Positions 28,024 to 38,194 of a DNA stretch of 64,000 nt are shown here, piece by piece; the first letter of the stretch is position 1, and each line of letters opens with the position of its first letter. The DNA is from Mucilaginibacter sp. SJ. Its GTDB lineage: Bacteria > Bacteroidota > Bacteroidia > Sphingobacteriales > Sphingobacteriaceae. The DNA lies in contig NZ_CP118631.1 of the NCBI RefSeq assembly GCF_028993635.1, positions 1,178,001-1,242,000 of the forward strand. The letters run 5' to 3'. Both the position numbers and the translations under genes were made by a program. A model generated the notes under the pieces. It ran no database searches. It saw only the letters and a program-made list of their open reading frames with translations, and was not told the origin of the DNA.

Positions 28024-30411
28024 TTACTCACTTCTCAAACTTTTCACCGGATTTGTCAGCGCAGCTTTTATAGCCTGGAAACTTATAGTCACCAACGTTA
28101 TAATTATAGCGGCCACTGCCGAAAGCACAAACACTCCCGGACCTATTGTTATCCTGTAATCATATTTCTGCAGCCAGTCTTTCAAAAAATAAAAAGCTAC
28201 AGGCGTTGCTATTATGCAACTTAACATCACCAGTAAAATAAATTCTTTTGATAGCAGCAGCCACACCTGTGCTATTGAAGCACCCAATACTTTTCGTATA
28301 CCAATTTCTTTGGTGCGTTGCTCGGCTACGTACGCAGCTAACCCAAACAAACCAAGGCATGAAATGAAAATAGCTAATCCGGCAAAAACGCCGGCAAGTT
28401 TGCCAACTAATGCCTCGAGGCTAAATTTGCGATTGTATTCCTCATCAACAAACTGATAGATGTACGGATATGCCGGGTTATAGGTATCAAAGATTTTCCC
28501 TATCTTTTTAATGGCATCCTGCATATTTACGTTAGGTGCCAGGCGATACATGATGTTATTACCTCCCCTACCATGATTAAATACAGCCGGCTGCACAGGT
28601 GTAAATGGCGATTCCATTAGGGCATCTTTAACCACACCTATAATATGAACCCGACCCATAAAGCTATAATTTATCACTTTGTTAATCGGATCTTTTAAGC
28701 CCATGCGTTTTACGGCAGCCTCGTTGATGATAACATTGGTTGTATCAGACGCCCACTCGGGCGAAAAATCACGCCCTTCTTTCATTGTCATGCCCATTGT
28801 TTTGAAGTAGTTGGGCGATATAGAGATAGCTCCAACATTGATACCTGTTTCACCCGCATTTTTACCAGGCCAGTTATCAACACCTGAGTGACTGTAAATA
28901 TTAGTAACCGGGCTTGATGCGGAAGCTACACTCTCCACCAACCCGCTGGCAAGGAGATCATTTTTAAGAGCGCTATAATTTTTTTCAAGATCGCCGCTCA
29001 TGTCAGTCATCATTAACCGGGTTGAGCTATAACCGTTAGGCCTGTTTTTAGCATATTGTATTTGCTGATAAACAATAAGAGTACTGATAATCAAAGCAAC
29101 AGAACAACTAAACTGCATTACTACCAACACCTTGCGCGGCAATGAAGCCGACCTGCCAACCTTAATAGTACCTTTTAATACCTGCACAGGGTTAAATGAC
29201 GATAGATAAAATGCAGGACGACTACCTGCTAACAAACCAGTAAGCAGCACATAGGCTATCATCATAGCCCAAAACAAAACATTGGTATATGGGATACTGA
29301 TGGCACTGCCTACGATAGCATTAAAAGACGGAATAGCCAGCTGCACCATCACTATCGACAACAAAAATGAAATAAAAGTGATCATCACCGACTCGGCAAG
29401 GAACTGCGCAATAAGATCACTGCGTTGCGAGCCAATGGCTTTGCGTACCCCTACTTCGCGGGCCCGTTTTTCAGACCTGGCGGTTGAAAGGTTCATGAAG
29501 TTGATGCAGGCAATAAGCAGCACCAAAATACCTATCACGCTAAACATACGCACATAATCAATAAAACCGCCAACTGCCTTACCGTTTTTGAAATCATTAT
29601 ACAAATGCCATTTTTTTAATGGATGAATAATTACTTCCGGTTTCGCCGGGCGCATCTGTTCGTTACGGTCGTAAACTATGTTTTTAATTTTTGGTGCAAT
29701 CTGATCCATAGTAACACCGGGTTGCAACTCCAGGTACATGTTAAAAGAGTTGTTTGTCCACGTAGTGCGGGCTCCTTTCATCCAGCCCTCGGTTGCTTCT
29801 TTAAAGCTGAAAGGAGTCAGGAAGCCGAATTGCAGCGTGGCATTTTTAGGAATGTCTTTTATTATACCCGTAACCTTCAAATTTTGACTATTATCGTAAC
29901 GTATTACTTTATTAATCGGATCGGCATCACCAAAAAGAGCTATCGCGGTAGATTCATTAAGGATGATGGAATTTGGCTGGGTAAACACATCCTTTACATT
30001 ACCTTTTACAAAGGTGTATTTAAAGATCTGTAAAAAGTCGGGATTCGCGGCACCGCCGGCAAGGTAAAGCTTTTTATCGCCTACCAGCAGGTCGTGCCAT
30101 TGCATACCTACCCAATCTGTTTCGGCAACACGTTTAATTCCCGGGATTTCCTTACGCAATACCTCAGCCAACGGCAACGAAACCGCGGTCTGTGTATGTT
30201 CGCCATCATGCTGAGTAGTGAAATGTTGTTCAACCTGGTAAAGCTGCTCATAGTTGGGTAAAAACCTGTCGTACGAATATTCATTGGCTACCCAAAGCCC
30301 AATCATCAGCGCAACCGCCATGCCTGCGGCAAGCCCCAATATATTAATTGCGCTATAAACCTTGTTGTTAAGGATATTGCGCCATGCGATTTTTAAATAA
30401 TTCTTTATCAT
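28024..30411 (-). CDS. ABC permease P4 (subfamily A)
   Basis: A two-halved FtsX/MacB permease of 795 residues from the ATG at 30411 (MIKNYLKIAWRNILNNK); an in-frame ATG at 30423 adds only four residues. Subfamily A mark: NGKAVGGFIDYVRMF before TM2, then REVGVRKAIGSQR (about 319). Half one ends SSFNPVQVLKG. The second coupling helix KEIGIRKVLGAS is at about 702, and the C-terminus is TNPVKSLRSE. It is the evident sister of P2 in TM1 (NEYSYDRFLP), in TM5 and in the segment before TM8. The shared periplasmic pattern DNWPGKNAGETG also matches P2's DQWPGKFAGETV, so the two may handle related ligands. Confidence 0.94.
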   Translation of the reverse strand: MIKNYLKIAWRNILNNKVYSAINILGLAAGMAVALMIGLWVANEYSYDRFLPNYEQLYQVEQHFTTQHDGEHTQTAVSLPLAEVLRKEIPGIKRVAETDWVGMQWHDLLVGDKKLYLAGGAANPDFLQIFKYTFVKGNVKDVFTQPNSIILNESTAIALFGDADPINKVIRYDNSQNLKVTGIIKDIPKNATLQFGFLTPFSFKEATEGWMKGARTTWTNNSFNMYLELQPGVTMDQIAPKIKNIVYDRNEQMRPAKPEVIIHPLKKWHLYNDFKNGKAVGGFIDYVRMFSVIGILVLLIACINFMNLSTARSEKRAREVGVRKAIGSQRSDLIAQFLAESVMITFISFLLSIVMVQLAIPSFNAIVGSAISIPYTNVLFWAMMIAYVLLTGLLAGSRPAFYLSSFNPVQVLKGTIKVGRSASLPRKVLVVMQFSCSVALIISTLIVYQQIQYAKNRPNGYSSTRLMMTDMSGDLEKNYSALKNDLLASGLVESVASASSPVTNIYSHSGVDNWPGKNAGETGINVGAISISPNYFKTMGMTMKEGRDFSPEWASDTTNVIINEAAVKRMGLKDPINKVINYSFMGRVHIIGVVKDALMESPFTPVQPAVFNHGRGGNNIMYRLAPNVNMQDAIKKIGKIFDTYNPAYPYIYQFVDEEYNRKFSLEALVGKLAGVFAGLAIFISCLGLFGLAAYVAEQRTKEIGIRKVLGASIAQVWLLLSKEFILLVMLSCIIATPVAFYFLKDWLQKYDYRITIGPGVFVLSAVAAIIITLVTISFQAIKAALTNPVKSLRSE

Positions 30412-30417
30412 GATCAA

Positions 30418-30496
30418 AATCATTAAGTCATTGGATCATTAAGCCATTGCTTCCCGCGTTTAAATGATTTAATGATGCGAAGCAAATGACCTAATG
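30418..30496. repeat. GTCATT-word imperfect inverted repeat between P5 and P4
   Basis: CATTAAGTCATTGGATC on the left faces GCGAAGCAAATGACCTAATG on the right. Pairing is interrupted but both arms are chains of GTCATT or ATGATT words. The loop has the GCTTCCCGCG type also seen in the P3-P2 and P9-P8 spacers. Confidence 0.7.
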
Positions 30497-30500
30497 GAAT

Positions 30501-32861
30501 TTATTCCGAACGAAGGCTTTTAACCGGGTTACTCAGTGCCGCTTTAACAGCCTGGAAACTTACAGTTGCCAGTGCTATAACTATGGCAGCAATGCCGGCA
30601 GCAGCAAATACCCACCATTGTACTGTTACCCGATACTGATAATTTTGCAGCCAGTTATTAGTAGCATACCACGCTACCGGAAAGGCTATCAGGCATGACA
30701 CTGCAACCAGCTTTAAAAAATCGCGGGATAACAATCCGGTTAACCCTGCTACAGATGCACCCAGCACTTTGCGGATGCCTATTTCCTTGATCCTTCTCTC
30801 AGCGGTATAGGCAGCTAATCCAAATAAGCCAAGGCATGATATCACAATAGCCAGCGATGCAAACACTCCGGCCAGCTTGCCTGTTAGCGTTTCAGTTTTA
30901 AACAGCTCATCAAAATCGGCATCAATAAACTTGTACTCGAAAGGATAGCCCGGGTTAGCCCGTTTATAAACTTCACCTGTTTTAGCCAGCGCTTCTATTA
31001 AATTAACGCCTCGTTTAAAGCGGATAGTTAAAATGTTGTTGTTTTGCGGATGGCTGAATAACATGAGCGGCGCACCGGCAACATACATATCATTATAAAG
31101 GAAATCTTTGATAATTCCGGCAATTTGGTAAGGTTTAGTGCCGCCATCCCTGACAATGCCACCAACATGCCCTGCTTTACCCATTTGTTTGGCAAAAGCT
31201 TCGTTAATGATCACATTACTACTGTCGAGCTTAGCATTGGCGTAAAAATCACGACCGGCAACCAGTTTCATGTTCATGGTTGATACAAACTGCGGGCTCA
31301 CGTTTTCAATGGTGATGAGCGGATTTTTTGAAGCATCCTTGCCATCCCATGAAAAATTATCGGTATTGCTCCATATCTGTAAAACAGGGTATTCGCTCAA
31401 TGAGGCATCGGCCACTACGCCCGTTTGTTTCAGATCATTATTTACGGCCGCGAAATGATCGGTTAGCTTGCCTTTGGTATCGATGTAAACAAGGTTGTCT
31501 TTTTCATAGCCCAACTCCCTGTTCTTAACGTGCTGAATTTGCTGGTATATAATTACCGTACCAATAATCAATATAATTGATACCGAAAACTGGATCACTA
31601 CCAAACTTTGCCTGATAAAACCGGCGCCCGCTGCTGTAGGCAGTTTGAGATTCTTTAATACAGCTATCGGGTTAAATGACGACAGGTAGAAGGCCGGATA
31701 GCTCCCGGCCAGCAAACCTGTAATAAATCCTATCGACAGTAAATAAATTAAATGTGATGGCTGCAATATGTTAATAGCCAATTCCTTTTGAACCAGGTTA
31801 TTAAACGTTGGTAAAGCCACGTAAACTAATAGCACGGCTATAATTACCGCGATGAATGCCATGATCACAGCCTCACCTATGAACTGGCCAATAAGCTTGC
31901 CTTTACCTGCCCCCATTACCTTGCGTACCCCAACTTCCTTAGCACGTTTTTCAGACCGGGCAGTTGACAGGTTCATGAAATTGATACAGGCTATGATGAG
32001 GATGATAACAGCAATAGCGGCAAACAAACGAACGTATTCAATCCTCCCTCCATCCATTTTCCCATCGGTAAATTTATCGCGCAGGTTCCAATCATTCATG
32101 CCGAAAAGGAATGATACTGTTTTATTACCATTTTTCTTGGTGCCGATGTAGTTAGCCAACTTTTTATCAACAGCTTTAACATCTGCAGTTGGCTCAAGCT
32201 CCACATATGTGCGGGCCCAGTTGGCGCTCCAATCCTGCATCCAGAGTTGCATATGATCGATATTTTTTAAGGGAGCGAACCATTGCATCTGAAAGGTTGA
32301 GTTTTTGGGCAGATCGGTAAATACGCCGGTAACCGTAAAATCCTGTTCGTTATTCATCTTTAAGGTTTTGCCCATCGGATTGGCATCGCCAAAAAACTTT
32401 TTAGCCATGGTAGTGCTAATCACCACCGAATGCAATTCATGAAAAACATTAGCTTCATCACCTTGTACAAAAGGCAGTTTCAACATCGGGAAGATCTCCG
32501 CATCTGTATAGGAACCATCTTCGTTAATTACCTTATCGCCCAGCGCAAATACGATATTATCGGAGCCTGCCATGCGCGCAGCATTTTTAACACCTGGAAT
32601 ATCGGCCTTCAAAGCTGCTGCCATAGGCCCCGGAGTAGCGCGGAACGTAGAGGTTTTGCCATCATAGGTTTGATTTTCGCGAACCGTGTACAGGTTGTCC
32701 CGCTTTACAAAATTGTTATTAAACGTAAGCTCATCCTGCACCCACAAAAATATCATAGATGCGCAAGCCACGCCAATAGCAAGACCGGCAATGTTCAAAA
32801 AACTGTAAGCCCGGTTGTTCATCAGGCCGCGTACGGTGGTTTTAATGTAATTTCCTATCAT
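30501..32861 (-). CDS. ABC permease P5 (subfamily A)
   Basis: A two-halved FtsX/MacB permease of 786 residues, the shortest of the set, starting MIGNYIKTTVRGLMNNR. TM1 is SFLNIAGLAIGVACASMIFLW. Subfamily A mark: DGKMDGGRIEYVRLF before TM2, then KEVGVRKVMGAGK (about 309). Half one ends SSFNPIAVLKN and half two opens SLVVIQFSVSIILIIGT. The second coupling helix KEIGIRKVLGAS is at about 692 and the C-terminus is SNPVKSLRSE. It lies 83 bases after P6's start and 89 bases before P4. It is more distant from P2 and P4 than those are from each other. Confidence 0.94.
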   Translation of the reverse strand: MIGNYIKTTVRGLMNNRAYSFLNIAGLAIGVACASMIFLWVQDELTFNNNFVKRDNLYTVRENQTYDGKTSTFRATPGPMAAALKADIPGVKNAARMAGSDNIVFALGDKVINEDGSYTDAEIFPMLKLPFVQGDEANVFHELHSVVISTTMAKKFFGDANPMGKTLKMNNEQDFTVTGVFTDLPKNSTFQMQWFAPLKNIDHMQLWMQDWSANWARTYVELEPTADVKAVDKKLANYIGTKKNGNKTVSFLFGMNDWNLRDKFTDGKMDGGRIEYVRLFAAIAVIILIIACINFMNLSTARSEKRAKEVGVRKVMGAGKGKLIGQFIGEAVIMAFIAVIIAVLLVYVALPTFNNLVQKELAINILQPSHLIYLLSIGFITGLLAGSYPAFYLSSFNPIAVLKNLKLPTAAGAGFIRQSLVVIQFSVSIILIIGTVIIYQQIQHVKNRELGYEKDNLVYIDTKGKLTDHFAAVNNDLKQTGVVADASLSEYPVLQIWSNTDNFSWDGKDASKNPLITIENVSPQFVSTMNMKLVAGRDFYANAKLDSSNVIINEAFAKQMGKAGHVGGIVRDGGTKPYQIAGIIKDFLYNDMYVAGAPLMLFSHPQNNNILTIRFKRGVNLIEALAKTGEVYKRANPGYPFEYKFIDADFDELFKTETLTGKLAGVFASLAIVISCLGLFGLAAYTAERRIKEIGIRKVLGASVAGLTGLLSRDFLKLVAVSCLIAFPVAWYATNNWLQNYQYRVTVQWWVFAAAGIAAIVIALATVSFQAVKAALSNPVKSLRSE

Positions 32862-32870
32862 GGTTAGGTG

Positions 32871-32943
32871 TTCATTGGTTCACTTGTTCATTCGTTCATT
32901 GATACTTGTATAGTCCGTTAACTGCAAACTGCCACTGCCAACT
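32871..32943. repeat. Half-type word repeat between P6 and P5
   Basis: GTTCATTGGTTCACTTG-type words (32871-32905) are followed not by their complement but by a second word family, ACTGCAAACTGCCACTGCC (about 32920-32940), just before the P6 stop. The same two-part arrangement recurs between P11 and P10, P13 and P12, P14 and P13, and P15 and P14. Confidence 0.7.
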
Positions 32944-32944
32944 A

Positions 32945-35362
32945 CTACTCACTCCTCAGGCTTTTTACCGGGTTGGCAAGCGCTGCTTTAACAGCCTTGT
33001 ACCCTACTGTTACCCACGCTATTATCAGCGATGATACGATCGCCAGTAAAAAGATCCAGACACCCATCGATATACGGTATACAAAGTTTTGCAGCCATCC
33101 GTTCATGATATACCATGCAGCCGGCATAGCTATCAGGAATGAGATACCTATAAGTACCATAAATTCTTTCGAAAACAGGAATACTATGCTGCTTACCGAT
33201 GCGCCTAATACTTTGCGGATGCCTACTTCTTTAGTGCGCTGAACTGCCATAAACGATACCAGGCCATATAAACCAAGGCATGAGATAAAAATGGCTATCC
33301 CGGCAAACACCTTGTAAACCAATGCCATTTTATTTTCCTGTTCATAAAATTTAGCTATATTTTCATCAAGGAAATAACCGTTGTAGGCATACTCAGGATA
33401 GGTGTCTTCCCAGATCTTTTGCAGTTGAGACACGGTTTTGTTCAGATCGGATGCCTGGATTTTGATGCCTATCTGTCCTTCAAATTTCTTTGCCGGTGAT
33501 ATTACTATTGGCTTTATAGCTTCACGAAGCGAATTGGTTTTAAAATCTTTAACAACACCAACTATTTGCAGCCATTTGCCGCCGCCTAAACGTATAGTTT
33601 TCCCTATTGCTTCATCGGCTTTTTGAATCCCCAGTTTATGTATAAAGGTTTCGTTAACCACATACTGTTTTGCAGTATCGCTTACGTCATAGGCTTTGCC
33701 CGCGGCAAATGTTAGCCCATATGTTTTAAAATAATCAGCATCTCCAAATTTGAGGTAGGTATTAAAACCAACGTCTTTGGTTGAGTTGTTGAAATCAAAA
33801 TTAGTACCCCAGTTATTTTCTGACGATGGAACATCTGAAGAAAAGCTAACTGACGTTACCCTCGGATTTTGTAACACCCGTTGCTTAAACGATTCCATTT
33901 TTCGGAGGCTTAAACTATCGGTATAGCCGGGAATGATAAGCAAAGCGTTTTTGTTAAAACCAAGGTCCGCTTTGTTTACAAAGTCCATTTGATTTACCGC
34001 TACGATGGTACCAATAATGAGCAATTGTGATATGGCAAACTGGGCAATCACCAATCCGCGACGGAGTGGAATCCCACCGATAGAAGCCGCCGTTATTTTA
34101 TTTTTAAGTGCAAGTACCGGTTTAAAACCAGACACCACCAACGCCGGATAAATGCCCGACAATAACACTATAGTTACCGTACTTGCGGCCAAAAACAATA
34201 AACTGCCCGTAGTGAACAAGCTGATACTATCAGGCACATTAGCTATATTTTTCAATTGGGGCATAGCCAGCCTGGCAACGGCCAACGCAATTAAGGCCGA
34301 AGCAATAACGATGATAGTAGTTTCGCCAATTACCTGGACGATCAATTGCGGGCGTGTACTACCCAATACCTTACGGATCCCTACTTCTTTTGACCGGCCA
34401 ACAGATTGCGCCGTCGACAAGTTGATGAAGTTGATAGAGGCCATGACAATGATTAGTAGCGCAATGAACGACAAGGTACGCAAGGTAGCCTTGCTGGTGC
34501 TATGATCGCCAAGCGGGTTGCCTATCCGGGTATCAAAATGCATATCAGCAAGCGGCTGAGGCAATAACGTAGTTTGTGTCGATCCTTTTTTAAAGTGTTT
34601 GGCCGAAAATGCTTTTAACTGGGCATCGATGGTGCTTTTTGACATGCTGGCCGGGAACAACATAAACACCTCGTGACTGCTACTGGTTGAGCCCCATTCG
34701 GCACTGTAATTGTAATCTTTCGGGTGCTGTTTCCAGGTATCAAAGGATACCATTATTTTAAACGGAAAATCACTATTTACCGGAGCATCTTCAACAATGC
34801 CCGATACTTTTAGCGTTAACACATTATCCATTTTAAGGGTTTTGCCTACAGCATCTTTCCAATCGCCAAAATATTTAACGGCCGAGCTTTTATCCAAAAC
34901 AACCATATCGGGATTGGCTAATACCGAGGGGTTGCCCGCCAACCATTTATGGCTAAAAATATCAAAGAACTGGGGCTGAATAAATAACACGCCAATATTT
35001 TCAGTAAATTTCTTATCACTGCTACTACTTCCGGTGGCTTGCGGCACTGTGATCTGGCTACCATAGCTGCTGTTCAAAGCTGCCACTTTAGCCTGAGGTA
35101 TATCCAAACGAAGGGCATCTGTAGCAGGAACTGCAACACCAGGGTTGGTTGTAGTTTCCGACTCATGTTTCTCCTGTGTAACTACGCGATAGATATTTTT
35201 ATAATTAGGATTAAAAGTATCAAAACTGAGTTCAAACTGGATGATAACGAAAATGAGTAAGCAGGCTGCCAAGCCAACTGTTAAACCTGCAACATTTATA
35301 GTAGAATAACCTTTATGACGAACGATATTTCGCCAGGCTATTTTGAAGTAATTTTTTAGCAT
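32945..35362 (-). CDS. ABC permease P6 (subfamily B), first gene of its group
   Basis: A two-halved FtsX/MacB permease of 805 residues. The start at 35362 (MLKNYFKIAWRN) is chosen: it matches the paralogues and lies 36 bases after the TTGGTA element. An in-frame ATG at 35404 would lie within the promoter. Subfamily B marks: FELSFDTFNPN after TM1, ADMHFDTRIGNP before TM2, and TAQSVGRSKEVGIRKVLGSTR (about 326). Half one ends SGFKPVLALKN; the second coupling helix KEVGIRKVLGAS is at about 711; the C-terminus is ANPVKSLRSE. A serine-rich stretch (TGSSSSDKK) occurs in the first periplasmic domain. It leads the P6-P1 unit. Confidence 0.94.
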   Translation of the reverse strand: MLKNYFKIAWRNIVRHKGYSTINVAGLTVGLAACLLIFVIIQFELSFDTFNPNYKNIYRVVTQEKHESETTTNPGVAVPATDALRLDIPQAKVAALNSSYGSQITVPQATGSSSSDKKFTENIGVLFIQPQFFDIFSHKWLAGNPSVLANPDMVVLDKSSAVKYFGDWKDAVGKTLKMDNVLTLKVSGIVEDAPVNSDFPFKIMVSFDTWKQHPKDYNYSAEWGSTSSSHEVFMLFPASMSKSTIDAQLKAFSAKHFKKGSTQTTLLPQPLADMHFDTRIGNPLGDHSTSKATLRTLSFIALLIIVMASINFINLSTAQSVGRSKEVGIRKVLGSTRPQLIVQVIGETTIIVIASALIALAVARLAMPQLKNIANVPDSISLFTTGSLLFLAASTVTIVLLSGIYPALVVSGFKPVLALKNKITAASIGGIPLRRGLVIAQFAISQLLIIGTIVAVNQMDFVNKADLGFNKNALLIIPGYTDSLSLRKMESFKQRVLQNPRVTSVSFSSDVPSSENNWGTNFDFNNSTKDVGFNTYLKFGDADYFKTYGLTFAAGKAYDVSDTAKQYVVNETFIHKLGIQKADEAIGKTIRLGGGKWLQIVGVVKDFKTNSLREAIKPIVISPAKKFEGQIGIKIQASDLNKTVSQLQKIWEDTYPEYAYNGYFLDENIAKFYEQENKMALVYKVFAGIAIFISCLGLYGLVSFMAVQRTKEVGIRKVLGASVSSIVFLFSKEFMVLIGISFLIAMPAAWYIMNGWLQNFVYRISMGVWIFLLAIVSSLIIAWVTVGYKAVKAALANPVKSLRSE

Positions 35363-35398
35363 ATCGTACAGTAATTTTTGATTACAATGTAAAACATA

Positions 35399-35497
35399 TA
35401 CCAAAACGAAAACAAACTGAATATCAATTACTTATATTAACCACCAATAATATACTGTTCGTAAGTGTAACACCTTGTGTACGGTATTGATACAGTG
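35399..35497 (-). promoter_or_regulatory. Shared promoter architecture, copy 2 (P6-P1 unit)
   Basis: Half-sites ACCGTACA (minus strand, 35485-35478) and CGAACAGT (35461-35454) are separated by 16 bases that include GTGTTAC. CACTGTATCA lies just upstream. After 48 bases comes TTTGGTA (35405-35399), and the P6 ATG follows 36 bases later. Confidence 0.8.
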
Positions 35498-35501
35498 TTT
35501 T

Positions 35502-35534
35502 GATTTCGGATTTGGGATGTTCGATTTCGGATTT
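35502..35534. repeat. Direct repeat GATTTCGGATTT, two copies 21 bases apart
   Basis: Copies at 35502-35513 and 35523-35534, next to promoter copy 2. No inverted partner was found nearby. This is another word-type spacer, in the 346-base gap between P7 and P6, which otherwise holds the promoter and a probable terminator. Confidence 0.75.
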
Positions 35535-35637
35535 AGAAGTTTATTTTCCTGGCATCGTTACCTCTTTGCCGGCGCAAGGTACTGTACGGGCTATTGTCAG
35601 GCTCACTTGTGCTGTCTACGTCATCGATGATTCGACC

Positions 35638-35673
35638 AAAAAAAGGAAAGGTCAGCATGTTTTAAAGCCAACC
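35638..35673 (-). terminator. Probable terminator of the P11-P7 unit
   Basis: On the minus strand GGTTGGC (35673-35667) pairs with GCTGACC (35656-35650), including two G-T pairs. TTTCCTTTTTTT follows. It lies 36 bases after the P7 stop and before promoter copy 2. Confidence 0.55.
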
Positions 35674-35708
35674 TCTATAGTTTATTACTAAAAATTAAAA
35701 GTTTCAGG

Positions 35709-38123
35709 TCATTCTCCCGATCTCAAACTCTCAACCGGATTTGCCATAGCTGCTTTGATGGATTGAAAACTTACTGTGATAAACGCGATCAGCAGAGCTA
35801 CAAAAGCAGCCAGCACAAATACCCACCATTGAATATCTATCCGGTAAGCAAAGTTTTGAAGGTATTTGCTCATTATGAGCCAGGCTATGGGTGATGCCAC
35901 AATAACCGCGATCAGCACCAATTTCAGAAAATCAACAGAAAGCAAACCAGTTATATTCGTTACAGAAGCGCCGAGCACTTTGCGGATACCGATCTCTTTG
36001 GTACGCTGAAGCGTTAACAGCGATATCAGGCCGAGTAAACCCAGGCAGCTGATAAAAATAGCGATTATCGCACTTGAGGTAATCAACTTGTTTAGCAGAT
36101 CTTCCTTTTGATAAAAATCGGCTATCTGTTGGTCAAGAAAGCGATATTCAAATACGTTATCCGGGTAAACCGCCTGCCATTCTTTTTTTATATGGTCAAT
36201 AACTGCTGAAGGGTTACCTGAACGTATCTTTATACCTACATACTGGTAGCCTTTTCTAAACGTGGAAATGTATTCGGGGGCAATAGCTGTATACAGTGAT
36301 TTGGCATGAAAGTCTTTTACCACCCCTACTATAATACCCGGATTATTCGACAAATCACCTGCTGTAAAATGCCTGCCAATAGCTTGTTGCGGGTCTTTAA
36401 GGCCTAACTTCTGTACCAGCAGTTCGTTAACCAGGTATTCGCGGGCGGTATCAGCTTCTACAATATTGCGACCTGCAATTAACTGCATCCCGAAAGTTTT
36501 AACATAATCGGCGTCGCCTATCTGTGTGTAGCCAACAAATTTCTCCCAGTCGCGGGTGTCAAATTTAATTGAGCCCCCTTTATCAGCGGTAGAAGACGGC
36601 GCACGATAACAAAAAGAAACACTTTTTATTGCAGGATCGGCCAGCAACTGATTGCGTAAATAATCGGTTTTACTTTTGTTGTTATCAGGCACAGGAAGCA
36701 TTAAAACTGCATTTTTATTGAAACCGAGGTCGGTAGTTTTAAGATATTTAACCTGCATCGTTATCAATATCGTGCTGATGATAAGTACCTGGGCTATTAT
36801 ATTTTGAGCCACAATTAAACCTTTACGGGTAAAACCGGCAGTCTGTGTTTTACCGCCAACCTGGTTTTTCAAAGCATTTACAGGCTTGAACCTGCTTAAT
36901 ATAAGCGCAGGATATGAACCGGCAGCTAATATGATAATGACTAAAACAACAATAATAAGACCAGCAAATCTGTAATTGTTAAAAAGGTTAAAACTTAACT
37001 GCGTTTGCAGCCAGTTATTCAAAATAGGCGTAGCTACTATCATCATTAAAAACGATAGCAATGCCGCAAAAACAACGATGTATGATGTTTCGGAAATAAA
37101 CTGAATGAATATTGCTCCCGGTGAGCTGCCTAAAACCTTGCGGGTACCTATCTCCCTGGCCCGTTTAAAGCTTTGGGCCGTAGCCATATTGATAAAATTA
37201 ACACAAGCTATAATAATGAGCAGCAAGCCAATTATACCAAGGGTTACCAACAAAGAGCGCTGGATCACACCCGCAAAGCGACCATCAAAATGCACCTCGC
37301 TTAACGGAAGCATCATAAAATGGTATGGCTTTGCTGCTTCTGCGCCATGTAGTTTCACATTTAACCGATTGATATCTTTTTCTATCAAATGCGGATTTGC
37401 TCCATCTTTGAGTTCTAAATAAATGGAGTTAGTTGAATTAATGAAACCCCAATCGTTTTGTAAGCTATTGGCTACATCTGGATAGAGACTTTTTAATGTA
37501 GATAGCGAGAGGAATAGTTCAGCCTTAATATCTGTATTAGCTGGGTGGTCTTTAACAACACCCGTTATCCTGAAAGTATTTTTATTATTAACCCTGATAG
37601 TTTTCCCAATAACATCCTGACTGCCGAAATATTTTTGAGCCAGACCATGAGTTAAAACTACGGTATTAGGCTCGGTAAGAGCGGTATTTTGGTTGCCTTG
37701 CTCCCACTCGTAATCAAATAAATTAAAAAAATGGCCATCAGTTATGCCGATATTTTCATGCTCGGCAAACATTTTTTTTCCGATACCGTCGTTTTGTGGG
37801 ATGCTGACAATGATATCATGCATTCGCAATAACACGCCTACATCTTTCACCCGCGAATCACTCGCTTTCACGTCTCTCGCCAGGGCCAGGGGCGCTCCCT
37901 GATCATATATTGGAGCACCCTCAAAAGCCGTTAACCGATGAACGACCCTGTATACCTGTTTTGCATCATGGTGGTAGGTGTCAAAACTTAAATGGTATAT
38001 AATAAACTGAAATAGTATAATATTGCAACCAATGCTCAGCGCCAGGCCGAACATATTAATAAAGGTGTAAAATTTATGCTTCCAAAGGTTGCGCCAGGCT
38101 ATTTTAAAGTAGCTTTTAATCAT
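35709..38123 (-). CDS. ABC permease P7 (subfamily B), last of its group
   Basis: A two-halved FtsX/MacB permease of 804 residues, starting MIKSYFKIAWRNLWKHK. Subfamily B marks: YHLSFDTYHHD after TM1, SEVHFDGRFAG before TM2, and TAQSFKRAREIGTRKVLGSSP (about 323), with Thr in place of Val or Ile in the coupling helix. Half one ends SRFKPVNALKN; half two opens GLIVAQNIIAQVLIIST, where the usual QF is QN. KEIGIRKVLGAS is at about 708. The C-terminus is NPVESLRSGE: Glu instead of Lys and an inserted Gly, nearer the PVEALR ending of MacB and FtsX. A probable terminator follows. Confidence 0.94.
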   Translation of the reverse strand: MIKSYFKIAWRNLWKHKFYTFINMFGLALSIGCNIILFQFIIYHLSFDTYHHDAKQVYRVVHRLTAFEGAPIYDQGAPLALARDVKASDSRVKDVGVLLRMHDIIVSIPQNDGIGKKMFAEHENIGITDGHFFNLFDYEWEQGNQNTALTEPNTVVLTHGLAQKYFGSQDVIGKTIRVNNKNTFRITGVVKDHPANTDIKAELFLSLSTLKSLYPDVANSLQNDWGFINSTNSIYLELKDGANPHLIEKDINRLNVKLHGAEAAKPYHFMMLPLSEVHFDGRFAGVIQRSLLVTLGIIGLLLIIIACVNFINMATAQSFKRAREIGTRKVLGSSPGAIFIQFISETSYIVVFAALLSFLMMIVATPILNNWLQTQLSFNLFNNYRFAGLIIVVLVIIILAAGSYPALILSRFKPVNALKNQVGGKTQTAGFTRKGLIVAQNIIAQVLIISTILITMQVKYLKTTDLGFNKNAVLMLPVPDNNKSKTDYLRNQLLADPAIKSVSFCYRAPSSTADKGGSIKFDTRDWEKFVGYTQIGDADYVKTFGMQLIAGRNIVEADTAREYLVNELLVQKLGLKDPQQAIGRHFTAGDLSNNPGIIVGVVKDFHAKSLYTAIAPEYISTFRKGYQYVGIKIRSGNPSAVIDHIKKEWQAVYPDNVFEYRFLDQQIADFYQKEDLLNKLITSSAIIAIFISCLGLLGLISLLTLQRTKEIGIRKVLGASVTNITGLLSVDFLKLVLIAVIVASPIAWLIMSKYLQNFAYRIDIQWWVFVLAAFVALLIAFITVSFQSIKAAMANPVESLRSGE

Positions 38124-38194
38124 ACCTAATCACTTTATACGATAATACGCAAAACCCTTTAAATGAGTAGTTAAAAAGTGTTAAAGTCAAGCGG

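Noticed and set aside
35363-35404. The upstream in-frame ATG of P6, and likewise 25523 for P2, 30423 for P4, 43272 for P9, 48300 for P11, 62249 for P16, 49568 for the DUF4097 gene and 19637 for TolC.
   Set aside because: The internal starts match the conserved paralogue opening or a signal peptide. The extensions translate repeat or promoter DNA, or overlap the neighbouring gene.
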